A stretch of 64,000 nucleotides of DNA from Algoriphagus sp. (GTDB lineage Bacteria; Bacteroidota; Bacteroidia; Cytophagales; Cyclobacteriaceae). The DNA lies in contig JANQWS010000011.1 in NCBI GenBank assembly GCA_030729785.1, positions 53,703 through 117,702 on the forward strand, read 5' to 3'. The position numbers and the translations under genes were made by a program. Each line of letters opens with the position of its first letter. Position 1 is the stretch's first letter. Positions 40,262-48,510 of the stretch are shown here, piece after piece. The notes under the pieces were generated by a model that saw nothing but the letters and a program-made list of their open reading frames with translations, did no database searches and was not told the origin of the DNA.

Positions 40262-41596
40262 TTACTTCATTTCTTCTTCTTTTAGTTTATCAGACCAGTT
40301 AAAGCGATCGCTTGGACTAAATTTCCAGGGTGAAAAGCTCGTTTCCATATTTTGGAACATGGCATTCCACTGTGCAGGCGTGCCCGACTCCTCCATAGCC
40401 ACATAGCGACGCATCTGCAGAATAATTGAGAGGGGGTCAATATTGATAGGACAGGCTTCCACACAGGCATTGCAGCTAGTACAGGCGTTGATCTCTTCTT
40501 TGGTGATGTAATCTCCCAAAAGCGACTTTCCGTCGGCTAGACCTGGTCCACCCGCATCTAGGCTTTTTCCTACCTCTTCGGCTCGGTCGCGTACATCCAT
40601 CATGATCTTGCGTGGGGATAGTTTTTTGCCAGTCAAATTTGCTGGACACTCGGAGCTACAGCGCCCACATTCCGTACAGGAGTAGGCGTTGAGGACATTC
40701 ACCCAGCTAAGGTCATTGATATCTTTGGCACCAAATCTCCCAATCTCGGCAGGAGATTCGGAAGGAGTATCAACAGGAATTCCGAGCATCATATTCACTT
40801 CTTGGGTCACTTCAGGCATCGTGGCCATTTCTCCTTTTGGCTTTAGATTTGAATACCAGGTGTTGGGAAAAGCTAGGAAAATATGCAGGTGCTTGGAATA
40901 GGTCACGTACACCGCGAAAGCTAAAATACCGGCTATGTGAAACCACCAGGCAACCCGCTCTACAGCAACCAAAGCCCCCGATGAGAAGCCTTCAAAGAGT
41001 GGCTGTAGAAAGCCGCTGAAGAAAAGAGGCCCTAGAACTAGGTAGTGTGCATCTCCTCGGCTTGCCAAAATCTGATCCGTTGCATTCATGGTCAGAATGG
41101 CAAACATCAGGATGATTTCGATCACAAGGATTAAATTGGCATCCAATGCAGCCCATCCCTTCAGTTCAGGCTTGGTAAAACGCTCCACTTTCATCACATT
41201 TCTTCGCACTAAAAAGGCTACGCAGGATACTAGTACTGCAACGGCAAGAAATTCAAATACATTGATCGCTACGGTATATAGACCTCCTAAGAAGGGAGCA
41301 AAAAGACGGTGAGTTCCCAATAGTCCATCAAGCACAAACTCCAGAACTTCCAAATTGATCACCAAAAATCCCACATAAATCAAAAGATGTAAAAATGCGG
41401 GGACCAGTCGTTTGAACATTTTCTGCTGTCCCAAAGCAACAAGAAGCATTGCTTTCCACCGATTTTCAGGTTGGTCATTTCGTGTTTCTGCCTTACCAAG
41501 CAGAATGTTTCGTCGAAGAAATTGGATCCTTTTACTCAAAAAAAAGCCCGCAATCCCTAGAATTAGGACAAATACGACTTGTGGTAAAATGCTCAT
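40262..41596 (-). CDS. Membrane-bound HdrC/DsrK-type 4Fe-4S protein
   Basis: A 444-residue protein. About five membrane helices at the N-terminus (residues 1-245) resemble the haem-b NarI/DsrM type, with candidate axial His residues in PAFLHLLIY and VAWWFHIAG. The cytoplasmic C-terminus has two ferredoxin motifs, CTECGRCSSECPA and CTSCNACVEACPI, each giving one 4Fe-4S cluster. It probably moves electrons between quinone and the downstream CCG protein. First gene of the pair; transcribed away from tRNA-Phe. Confidence 0.9.
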   Translation of the reverse strand: MSILPQVVFVLILGIAGFFLSKRIQFLRRNILLGKAETRNDQPENRWKAMLLVALGQQKMFKRLVPAFLHLLIYVGFLVINLEVLEFVLDGLLGTHRLFAPFLGGLYTVAINVFEFLAVAVLVSCVAFLVRRNVMKVERFTKPELKGWAALDANLILVIEIILMFAILTMNATDQILASRGDAHYLVLGPLFFSGFLQPLFEGFSSGALVAVERVAWWFHIAGILAFAVYVTYSKHLHIFLAFPNTWYSNLKPKGEMATMPEVTQEVNMMLGIPVDTPSESPAEIGRFGAKDINDLSWVNVLNAYSCTECGRCSSECPANLTGKKLSPRKIMMDVRDRAEEVGKSLDAGGPGLADGKSLLGDYITKEEINACTSCNACVEACPINIDPLSIILQMRRYVAMEESGTPAQWNAMFQNMETSFSPWKFSPSDRFNWSDKLKEEEMK

Positions 41597-41651
41597 ATTG
41601 ATCGGATTAACTAGTTTTTATAAATTTTGGGTCTATTTTTTCTGAAAAGGA

Positions 41652-41682
41652 TTTGTAGAGAATCCTCATTTTTCTACATTTG
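41652..41682 (+). promoter_or_regulatory. Promoter of tRNA-Phe (TTTG-N19-TACATTTG)
   Basis: TTTG at 41652-41655 and TACATTTG at 41675-41682, exactly 19 bp apart, as at the tRNA-Ala promoter. The tRNA starts 17 bp after the -7 element. Confidence 0.88.
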
Positions 41683-41698
41683 CAACACTTAAAGGGAT

Positions 41699-41774
41699 GG
41701 TGATATAGCTCAGTTGGTAGAGCATCGGACTGAAAATCCGTGAGTCGGTGGTTCGAGTCCACTTATCACCACCA
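41699..41774 (+). tRNA. tRNA-Phe (anticodon GAA), CCA encoded
   Basis: A 73-nt body plus CCA. Acceptor GGTGATA/TATCACC is fully paired; D stem GCTC/GAGC; anticodon stem TCGGA/TCCGT with loop CTGAAAA (anticodon GAA); T arm GGTGG-TTCGAGT-CCACT; discriminator A at 41771, then CCA at 41772-41774. Unlike the tRNA-Ala gene in this window, the CCA end is encoded. Confidence 0.97.
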
Positions 41775-41803
41775 ACCCGATCTTCGCAGATCGGGTTTTT
41801 TTA
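41774..41803 (+). terminator. Terminator after tRNA-Phe
   Basis: A perfect 10-bp hairpin AACCCGATCT / AGATCGGGTT with a TCGC loop (stem arms 41774-41783 and 41788-41797), running into seven T. Confidence 0.93.
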
Positions 41804-42030
41804 TGCCCTATCTTTTGTTCGTGCTTCAACTATCTTCCTTCTTTTATACTGCCAAAATATAAAATAGTCTGCATGCATACTATTTTTCATGTATTTAAAA
41901 TTCAATCTAAGGGCACTCTAACAGGAATACAAGCATAACATGGACGGTCGAAAATGGTTTTTATAAATAAAATTGAAAAAAAATTTTGCTCAATTGTAAC
42001 TTTTTCCTGTTTGGAACATCATCTTCCTAA

Positions 42031-42522
42031 ATGAAGTCATTTTTTGAAGCACATATCTGGCCACTGCGAGATAGGTTATATCGGATGGTCTACTTATGGA
42101 CCAAAGACCGCGACCTATCCGAAGACCTTCTTCAAAATGTTTTCTTCAAATCAGTGGAACGTCAGGTAGAACTAGAAATCCATCCCAATATAGGTGGGTG
42201 GTTAGTTAAATGCCTAAAAAACGAAACCTTGATGCACTATCGAAAAACAAATAGATTGACTGGGTTGGAGGGAACTGAAGAACTTCCCCAACCTGAAATC
42301 TATAGCTATGAAAATAAGGATCAGCTCTTGCACATTTTCACCTTGGTAGGTCACCTACCACAGAAGCAAAAGGATGTTTTCCTCCTAAGAGAAGTGGAAG
42401 AAATGAGCTATGAGGAGATTGCAAAGCTCTTGGAAATGACCTTGGAACAAGTAAAAATAAACCTCCACAGAGCAAGAAAAAATGTCAGGGAAAAATTAAT
42501 CAGCCAAGGAATCCATCGATGA
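42031..42522 (+). CDS. ECF-type RNA polymerase sigma-70 factor
   Basis: A 163-residue sigma factor. Region 2 reads WPLRDRLYRMVYLWTKDRDLSEDLLQNVFFK and region 4 reads LPQKQKDVFLLREVEEMSYEEIAKLLEMTLEQVKINLHRARKNVREKL (quoted in part), with the helix-turn-helix. It heads a four-gene cluster with an anti-sigma-like gene (4-bp overlap) and two DUF4252 genes, and probably autoregulates them. A TTTG at 41985-41988 and CCTGTTTG at 42006-42013 are weak promoter candidates. Confidence 0.93.
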   Translation: MKSFFEAHIWPLRDRLYRMVYLWTKDRDLSEDLLQNVFFKSVERQVELEIHPNIGGWLVKCLKNETLMHYRKTNRLTGLEGTEELPQPEIYSYENKDQLLHIFTLVGHLPQKQKDVFLLREVEEMSYEEIAKLLEMTLEQVKINLHRARKNVREKLISQGIHR

Positions 42523-42956
42523 AAACAAGAGTAGAAACCCTTTTAGAAAAATACTGGGAGACAGAGACCAGTCTCGACGAAGAACGAGAGCTCAAAACCT
42601 TGCTTCGTGCTACCGACGGATACCTGGAAGAAAAGGCACTTTTTGGTCTATTGGATGACTTCAAATTGGAAATTCCAAAAAAAATAGACCTTCCAAAGGA
42701 AAAGCAACGTCCAACTTTCCATTTAGTTCGGTTAGGATGGGCAGCGTCGATCGCATTTTTGGCCTGCTTCATTTGGGTTTGGCAGTCATACGAGCAAAAA
42801 AAGCAAGAACAACTTGCTTACCAACAGGTCATGGAAGCTCTTGCACAAATTCAAACCAACCTTTCTAAAGGCCAGCAACAATTACTGCTACCCTTAAATG
42901 ACTTAAAATACCTCAATACAACAAATCAACTATTCAAACCCACATCAAAAAAATGA
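42519..42956 (+). CDS. Anti-sigma-factor-like single-pass membrane protein
   Basis: A 145-residue protein. The N-terminal 70 residues are acidic and helical, beginning VETLLEKYWETETSLDEERELKTLL, a pattern common in Bacteroidota anti-sigma proteins. One membrane helix follows (about 74-88, LGWAASIAFLACFIWVW), then a Gln-rich coiled segment outside (QSYEQKKQEQLAYQQVMEALAQ). There is no zinc-binding HxxxCxxC motif. Overlaps of 4 bp with the sigma gene and with the DUF4252 gene indicate coupling. The anti-sigma role is inferred from context. Confidence 0.8.
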   Translation: MKTRVETLLEKYWETETSLDEERELKTLLRATDGYLEEKALFGLLDDFKLEIPKKIDLPKEKQRPTFHLVRLGWAASIAFLACFIWVWQSYEQKKQEQLAYQQVMEALAQIQTNLSKGQQQLLLPLNDLKYLNTTNQLFKPTSKK

Positions 42957-43501
42957 AGAAGATCTTACTACTGGCTTTTTTCGCCTTAAGCACAGGCATT
43001 CAGGCTTTCGCACAAGAAGATGCCATTCAGCGCTTTTTTTCCAAATACATGGAAGACGAACGCTTCTCCCGGGTGTATATCTCTCCAAAAATGATGCAAA
43101 TGGCAGGAGGTTTTTTGAAAAACAATGGGGAAGGGGATAAGGATGCAGAACAGCTAGGAACTTTAATCGGAAAAATTAAAGGAATCAGAATCCTTTCAAC
43201 TGAAGTAATTAATGGAAAAGCCTTGTATTCCGAAGCCATGGGCACACTGAGCCGAAATAAGTACGAAGAACTCATGGATATCCAAGATAAAGGGGGTAGC
43301 CTAAAGTTTATGATCCGTGAAGAAGCTGGGCTTATCCGTGAACTAACGATGATTTCTGGTAATTCAACTAGTTTTTCGCTGATTTCCATGCTAGGAAGTT
43401 TCACCTACGAAGACCTAAATATGCTCGCAGATAAAACTAACATTCCAGGTATGGAGCAATACAGCAAGGGATCCAAGGGGACAAAAGGCACTAATAAATA
43501 A
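42953..43501 (+). CDS. DUF4252 family exported protein (first)
   Basis: A 182-residue protein with a signal peptide (LLLAFFALSTGIQAFAQ). The mature part starts EDAIQRFFSKYMEDERFSRVYISPKMMQMAGGF and includes LIGKIKGIRILSTE and a strand-rich C-terminus, as in DUF4252. The C-terminal tail is Lys/Gly/Thr repetitive (SKGSKGTKGTNK). Function unknown. It overlaps the anti-sigma-like gene by 4 bp and is followed after 17 bp by a second family member. Confidence 0.87.
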   Translation: MKKILLLAFFALSTGIQAFAQEDAIQRFFSKYMEDERFSRVYISPKMMQMAGGFLKNNGEGDKDAEQLGTLIGKIKGIRILSTEVINGKALYSEAMGTLSRNKYEELMDIQDKGGSLKFMIREEAGLIRELTMISGNSTSFSLISMLGSFTYEDLNMLADKTNIPGMEQYSKGSKGTKGTNK

Positions 43502-43518
43502 ACTAAACCAATCAAAAA

Positions 43519-43998
43519 ATGAAAAAACTAATCTTAACTCTCTCCCTATTTGTTAGCGTATTGGGAGTGCAGGCGCAAAGCAAAAGTATCGCTAAACTGA
43601 AAGAAAAATACAAAAACCACAATGAATCCTTCCAAATGGAGCTGGGGGGCAACTTTATGAATTTTGCTGACGGTTTTAAAATCAATATGGATAAAAACGA
43701 TATGGCCACAGTAGCTAAGTCCATCGAAAAACTCATTTTCTTCACCCTCCCAGAAGGTGCTCAAGCATTGGATGAGTACAAAGCACTCCAAAAAGACCTC
43801 AATAAAGAGAACTATGATTTGATCCTGGAGGCAGCGGAAGGAAAAGGAGGTGTTAGGATCTACAGTAAGGGAACAACAACACTCTCCGATTTAGTTATTC
43901 TGGTAGGAGAGGAAAAAAACGGGGGGCTAATAGTCGTCGAACTCAAAGGGAATTTTACTCAGGAAATGTTGGAAAAAGCAAAATCCCAAATTAATTAG
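43519..43998 (+). CDS. DUF4252-like exported protein (second)
   Basis: A 159-residue protein with a signal peptide (LILTLSLFVSVLGVQAQ). KLKEKYKNHNESFQMELGGNFMNFADGF aligns in pattern with the start of the first DUF4252 protein, but the C-terminal part (TTTLSDLVILVGEEKNGGLIVVELKGNF) has diverged strongly. Last gene of the sigma cluster. Probably periplasmic or outer-membrane associated; function unknown. Confidence 0.82.
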   Translation: MKKLILTLSLFVSVLGVQAQSKSIAKLKEKYKNHNESFQMELGGNFMNFADGFKINMDKNDMATVAKSIEKLIFFTLPEGAQALDEYKALQKDLNKENYDLILEAAEGKGGVRIYSKGTTTLSDLVILVGEEKNGGLIVVELKGNFTQEMLEKAKSQIN

Positions 43999-44084
43999 GC
44001 TTCAAATTTCACTCTTTTTGATGGAGGGGTTTAGTTAGTTGGTAGGAATACCAGGTACGCTACTATCCCTTCATTAAAGGAAAA

Positions 44085-44116
44085 AAATCCCCATTTCTTT
44101 ACAGGAATGGGGATTT
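44085..44116. terminator. Bidirectional terminator between DUF4252 cluster and M14 genes
   Basis: AAATCCCCATT (44085-44095) pairs with AATGGGGATTT (44106-44116) over 11 bp with a 10-nt loop. An A run on its left side (44081-44087) gives a T run on the minus strand, so it fits best as terminator of the minus-strand M14 operon; a weaker T/A tract follows on the plus side. Confidence 0.85.
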
Positions 44117-44135
44117 AATTTAAAATACTTGCGAT

Positions 44136-45881
44136 CTATTTCTTCCAGCTTGCTTTTCCGCCTTTGGCAGAATCCACTGTAATACTCATATTTTGCGTAG
44201 AGGACACAATCCAACGAACCTTTACCGCACCCATCCCTGGAATATTGGCTACTGCAATCTTTTCAGGTGAAGCGATTTGTTCGGTGTACTTTTTCATGTC
44301 TTCATCTTTCACCACAAACCCAGCAACAACCTTCGCTCCTGAAATAGTCACGTAATCAGGCCGCTCTATCTGATGTTTCAAATCCTGACTAGCATGGGTA
44401 GGCACCATCCGCTCATTGAAAATAGTAGCGGTCACTTCTTTCAATCCTCCGCCCAAATCAACCTCTTTTACATCAGTAATTGAAAGCTTAGGGGTATGGT
44501 AGGCGTGGTAGAGGGTAAATGCCACATTACGATGTGCATCCTGCTCCAATAAGAATCCTGGATGTGCGCGACCGAAGGTTTTTTTGAATCCTCCAATCTC
44601 TACCGTTCCAAATTGCGGATGCTTAAATTCTTTGTAGTTCACAAAAGCATCTCCAAAAGTGAGCAACTCATCTACTTTCAATTGCTCTTCTTGATTGCCA
44701 CGTCCTGCCTGCTTGTTGAAATACAAATAAGATACCATCAGTTCGTTTGAATAGGTAAAAATTCCTCGATTGCCATAAAACCAATCCAGCTCACCTCCAA
44801 AAACAGAGTACAAATCTTTGTAAACGGTCAAGTATCGGTAGCCTGGAATCATCTCCTCTCCTATTTTACCGATGGCATCGTAGATTCGAATATCCTCTCG
44901 GTTGTAGGTATTCACATCTTCCTCAGCCCCAGGGCCACGTAGGATCATGCCCCCTGAATTGTGGAAACTCTGGGCGCCTGCAATGTTGGGATGCTTCATT
45001 ACAAATTCCATTACCGCTCGGTTCTCTGGCAAGGTAAATGGATATTTTAATGCTCCTCTTTGAATGTAATCAGGCTGCCAATTCCATCCCCAATCTCGGT
45101 TTGGGTCGTAGTAGCCAATCCCATCCTCATTTACTTGCCCATCCCCGTCATTATCTATGCCTTCTTGACCAAGCATTTCGTATTCTCCCACTTGATCGGG
45201 GCCTACTTGCATCAGTCTCCGTGAATCCAAAGGATCTTTGATAAATCTACCTGTTGAAGACTTTCGGATCATTTGGGTGATGTGTCCATCTCCATCCAAG
45301 TCATCCATTCTGTCCTCGCCATTTTCGCCATCGCCATCATTGTCTAGTACAAGCATTCCCGATCGTGGTGAACTTGCCGTATTGGGTTCCTTAAAGAAGT
45401 TGTTGCGCGCATCCGGATTGATGGTTGGGGTGATGTAAAAAGTCTTGTCCTTTAAGAGTTGCTTCACAAAGTCGTTGTCCCCATGCATTTCGGTTAGGTA
45501 CCAAGCTGCATACAAGGAAAATTCTCCTCCTTGAATTTCATTGGAGTGGATATTTCCATCAATCCACATAGCGGGTTTTTCGGTGTCCTTCCCAGTGGAA
45601 AAGTCGGTTATCGTCAAGGTAAGGATATCTCTACCCTCCACCGACTTACCAATTGATTCTATTTTGGCCAAGTGGGGATGGGCTTGTGCGATCTTCTTCA
45701 TCCAATCCCACAATCCTTCCGAGCTGTAGTAGCGATTCCAAGCAATCTCCACTTTAGGTTTATGGGGAGTCCCTATTGCTCGAAAATAATTTTCTTGTTG
45801 TGCACTCAAGTCAAAGGAGCTGAAAGTTAGTGCTCCTAAAGCCAATGCAGTGAGGGTATGTTTTAAATTCATGATCTTCAT
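44136..45881 (-). CDS. M14-family zinc metallocarboxypeptidase (exported)
   Basis: A 581-residue protein with a signal peptide ending FDLSAQQ (start at 45881, or the Met three codons later). The zinc site H102-SN-E105 is in DGNIHSNEIQGGE and the third ligand His in AGAQSFHNSGGMI; SIGKSVEGRDIL precedes it as in M14 enzymes. Asp-rich DNDGDGENGEDRMDDLDGDGH loops look calcium-binding. It should cleave C-terminal amino acids from peptides outside the cytoplasm. It lies 3 bp after a degenerate paralogue and is followed by a strong terminator. Confidence 0.92.
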   Translation of the reverse strand: MKIMNLKHTLTALALGALTFSSFDLSAQQENYFRAIGTPHKPKVEIAWNRYYSSEGLWDWMKKIAQAHPHLAKIESIGKSVEGRDILTLTITDFSTGKDTEKPAMWIDGNIHSNEIQGGEFSLYAAWYLTEMHGDNDFVKQLLKDKTFYITPTINPDARNNFFKEPNTASSPRSGMLVLDNDGDGENGEDRMDDLDGDGHITQMIRKSSTGRFIKDPLDSRRLMQVGPDQVGEYEMLGQEGIDNDGDGQVNEDGIGYYDPNRDWGWNWQPDYIQRGALKYPFTLPENRAVMEFVMKHPNIAGAQSFHNSGGMILRGPGAEEDVNTYNREDIRIYDAIGKIGEEMIPGYRYLTVYKDLYSVFGGELDWFYGNRGIFTYSNELMVSYLYFNKQAGRGNQEEQLKVDELLTFGDAFVNYKEFKHPQFGTVEIGGFKKTFGRAHPGFLLEQDAHRNVAFTLYHAYHTPKLSITDVKEVDLGGGLKEVTATIFNERMVPTHASQDLKHQIERPDYVTISGAKVVAGFVVKDEDMKKYTEQIASPEKIAVANIPGMGAVKVRWIVSSTQNMSITVDSAKGGKASWKK

Positions 45882-45884
45882 GGC

Positions 45885-47471
45885 TTAGAATGTAACAGTT
45901 TGGGAAACAAAACCTGCATGGGGGGCACCTGCCTTTAGTGTAATCGGTCCTTTGCCTCGAACCACCCAGCTTATGCTTTTTTTCTCGTACGCCCCGAGGG
46001 AGGAAATCAGTTGTGTTTTATCCCCTGAAATCAAGGCTTCGGAAGGAATATTCATGTCCACTCTTAATTTGCGGAGCCAACGGGAGCGAGTACCCATTTC
46101 CGAGTGTGTTGGAAGCGGAGAATTATTGAATAAGTCCACCGTAATTCGCGTCAACCCATTGCCCACAGCCTCTGATTTAAGGTTATGCAGCTCCAACTTG
46201 GGCTGCATGCCAGCCAACTTTAGGATAAAATCAGTATGCTGTTTGGCAAGATCGCCTACCTTTTCAAAGGGAGGATTGACCATCACAAATGGCTTGATTC
46301 CACCAACTTCTACTTGTTGATTTGGGAAATCGGGGTGCTTCACTGCAGTCCATGGCACAAAATTATCCTGCTTCAATGAATCTGACCAAGCCAAGAAATT
46401 CGCCTCTGGATTGGTTTTGCCTTTGTATTCTGGCGTCCAGTAGCCTGGGGTAGAAAAGCTAAATCGGGCAAAATGAAAGTAGGCCCACTGGAAAAAATCT
46501 CCATCGGTACCTTGATTGGTTTGTTGATAGGCCTTTGCGGAAATGGTTTTGGTGTATACGTCCGAAACCATGGCATTGGTAGCCTGGTCTTTTTCCAAAA
46601 TGGAAGTTACTACTCGCTTGCGTGCTTCCCCAGCCGAGTACTTCAAGGGAGTAGTTAGGTTGTTGGCTGGAGAAAAGGTCACGAAAGTAAAAATATTCCA
46701 TTGTTCAAAAAGGTAGTCCAATAGGGCTCGGCTTTCCAATTGAGATACGGCAAGATCGCCTGCAAGAGGCTCGAATACCGGGAATTTATAGGTCAATGAT
46801 TTATTGAAAGCAATGCCTTCGTTGAGGTCTTCGGCAAACTTGCCATCCTTGTCGTTATCTACACTTTCTTTGTACACCTGGTATTTTCCAGCTTCGCCTT
46901 TGGATCGATCCGCTTTCACCAGTATGCGAGGATCCTCTTTGGAGGTAGTCCAATCCCCCATAGGATCGGCAACACGCATCCAAGTAATCATGCCATCCCC
47001 ATTCAAATCACTGTAACCATTGTCTCCTGGCGCTCCATCTCTGTCATGATCTACCGCCACGGCATTGCCTCTACGCTCGTATTTCAATGCCGCATGGTAT
47101 TGGGCATAAGCATCTGGTGAAAGGTTAGGAAATACATAAAAGGTAGTGGATGTGAGTACCTCGGAATGTTCTGCCACAAGCTTTTCGGCAAACTGTAAGG
47201 CCAATTCCACACTTAGCATATGGAATCCTTCTACGCCGCCCACCACAGCAATAGCAGGCTTTTGGTCTTTGTCTCCCGTGCCGATTTTCAGGGCATAAAT
47301 TTCCTTGCCCCCGGCAGTCTTGGTTAGTGTCTTTAGCTCTACTGCGGGATGTGTGCTAAGTTTTTGGATACGTTGAGCAGCTTGACTGAGGGTGGGGTAG
47401 TCGCTTTGGGCAAGTGTTTTGCCACAAATCGTCGTTGCCAGCAACAGTCCAAAAAAGAGATATTTTCTCAT
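45885..47471 (-). CDS. M14-like paralogue lacking zinc ligands (probable pseudoenzyme)
   Basis: A 528-residue exported protein (signal LLLATTICGKTLAQ). It follows the neighbouring M14 enzyme segment by segment: KPAIAVVGG aligns with KPAMWIDGN, and the Asp-rich DHDRDGAPGDNGYSDLNGDG loops are shared. The zinc motif HSNE is replaced by E81-GF-H84, and the SFHNSGG His segment reads TFSPANN. Without all three ligands, peptidase activity is unlikely. It probably acts as a partner or substrate-binding chaperone of the active copy (inference). First gene of the pair. Confidence 0.88.
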   Translation of the reverse strand: MRKYLFFGLLLATTICGKTLAQSDYPTLSQAAQRIQKLSTHPAVELKTLTKTAGGKEIYALKIGTGDKDQKPAIAVVGGVEGFHMLSVELALQFAEKLVAEHSEVLTSTTFYVFPNLSPDAYAQYHAALKYERRGNAVAVDHDRDGAPGDNGYSDLNGDGMITWMRVADPMGDWTTSKEDPRILVKADRSKGEAGKYQVYKESVDNDKDGKFAEDLNEGIAFNKSLTYKFPVFEPLAGDLAVSQLESRALLDYLFEQWNIFTFVTFSPANNLTTPLKYSAGEARKRVVTSILEKDQATNAMVSDVYTKTISAKAYQQTNQGTDGDFFQWAYFHFARFSFSTPGYWTPEYKGKTNPEANFLAWSDSLKQDNFVPWTAVKHPDFPNQQVEVGGIKPFVMVNPPFEKVGDLAKQHTDFILKLAGMQPKLELHNLKSEAVGNGLTRITVDLFNNSPLPTHSEMGTRSRWLRKLRVDMNIPSEALISGDKTQLISSLGAYEKKSISWVVRGKGPITLKAGAPHAGFVSQTVTF

Positions 47472-47673
47472 AGGAGTATTTATTTTCTGGTAAAATCAAT
47501 TGGAATTCAGGCAGAAAGTTTAGAAAAAAAATGGGATTTCCTTCTGAGAGTACTTAGAAAAAACAAAAAATAAAGTTGGGCGGAAGTCCCCTAGGATAAA
47601 TGGGAAAGGCATGCACCCTAAAAATTGTTCCTTTCCTAAAAAATGACGTATTTCAAGAATTATTGCCTTTGCC

Positions 47674-48504
47674 ATGTATCAGAAAGTCGCCCTTGCTATT
47701 GCCTTTTCTCCACGAATGGAAGCCCTTATTGCCGAAGCCCGAAAATTAATTGGATGGTTTGAGGGAGAACTTATTTTGATTCATATCGGCAGTCAAACTC
47801 CGGAATTAGAAAATCAGCTTGGAGAGATTCTTTCGCGTCATTGCAAGGATCTGAAACGAATCAAAACCATTTGGAAGGAGGGTAAACCTGCCAGGACTAT
47901 CTTAAAAGTTTGTGAGGAGGAAGAGGTGGATTTATTGGTCCTTGGGGCCCTCAAAAAAGAGGGATTACTGACGTATTACTTAGGATCTGTAGCACGGAAA
48001 ATCATTCGGAAATCTACTTGTGATGTACTTACCCTGATTGATCCAAAAGTTCAAACTACTGATTTTGAAAAGGTGGTGATCAATGGTACTCAATTGGACT
48101 TTACACCAGAGGTGATTCGAAGGAGCCTTTTATTTTGTCAAGCAGTACACACACAGCAGGTGAGCATCTTAAATGAAATCAAGATGTATGGCCTTCTGAT
48201 GGGGAATGCAAGTGAGGGCACAGAAGACGAAGCGTCCTTTACCCGAAGAAGGTTGGTTCAAGAAGAAATAACCTATGTAGAAGAAATTCTGAGTGAGTTA
48301 GATCCAGGAGACCTAAAAATAAATATCAAAGTAACGGGTGGGAAATGGGCAGCCGAGCTTGCCAAGTACTGCGAAAAAATATCAGCCGACCTATTGATTG
48401 TTGGCGATGACTTAAACCTAACTTTTTTTGACCGCCTATTCCCTCATGATTTGGAGGAGCTGCTGAGTAGCATTCCCTGTAACCTTCTCTTATTTAAAAA
48501 ATAA
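47674..48504 (+). CDS. Tandem UspA-domain universal stress protein
   Basis: A 276-residue protein made of two Usp-type folds. The first (1-130) has VALAIAFSP, a conserved VDLLVLGALKKEG strand and LGSVARKIIRKSTCDVLTL at the usual nucleotide-binding position. The second (about 140-276) ends ISADLLIVGDDLNLTFFDRLFPHDLEELLSSIPCNLLLF. The usual GxxGS of ATP-binding Usps is altered in both. It lies 6 bp before the antiporter gene, and may regulate it; such pairing with Kef-type antiporters is common. Confidence 0.88.
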   Translation: MYQKVALAIAFSPRMEALIAEARKLIGWFEGELILIHIGSQTPELENQLGEILSRHCKDLKRIKTIWKEGKPARTILKVCEEEEVDLLVLGALKKEGLLTYYLGSVARKIIRKSTCDVLTLIDPKVQTTDFEKVVINGTQLDFTPEVIRRSLLFCQAVHTQQVSILNEIKMYGLLMGNASEGTEDEASFTRRRLVQEEITYVEEILSELDPGDLKINIKVTGGKWAAELAKYCEKISADLLIVGDDLNLTFFDRLFPHDLEELLSSIPCNLLLFKK

Positions 48505-48510
48505 GCTGAA

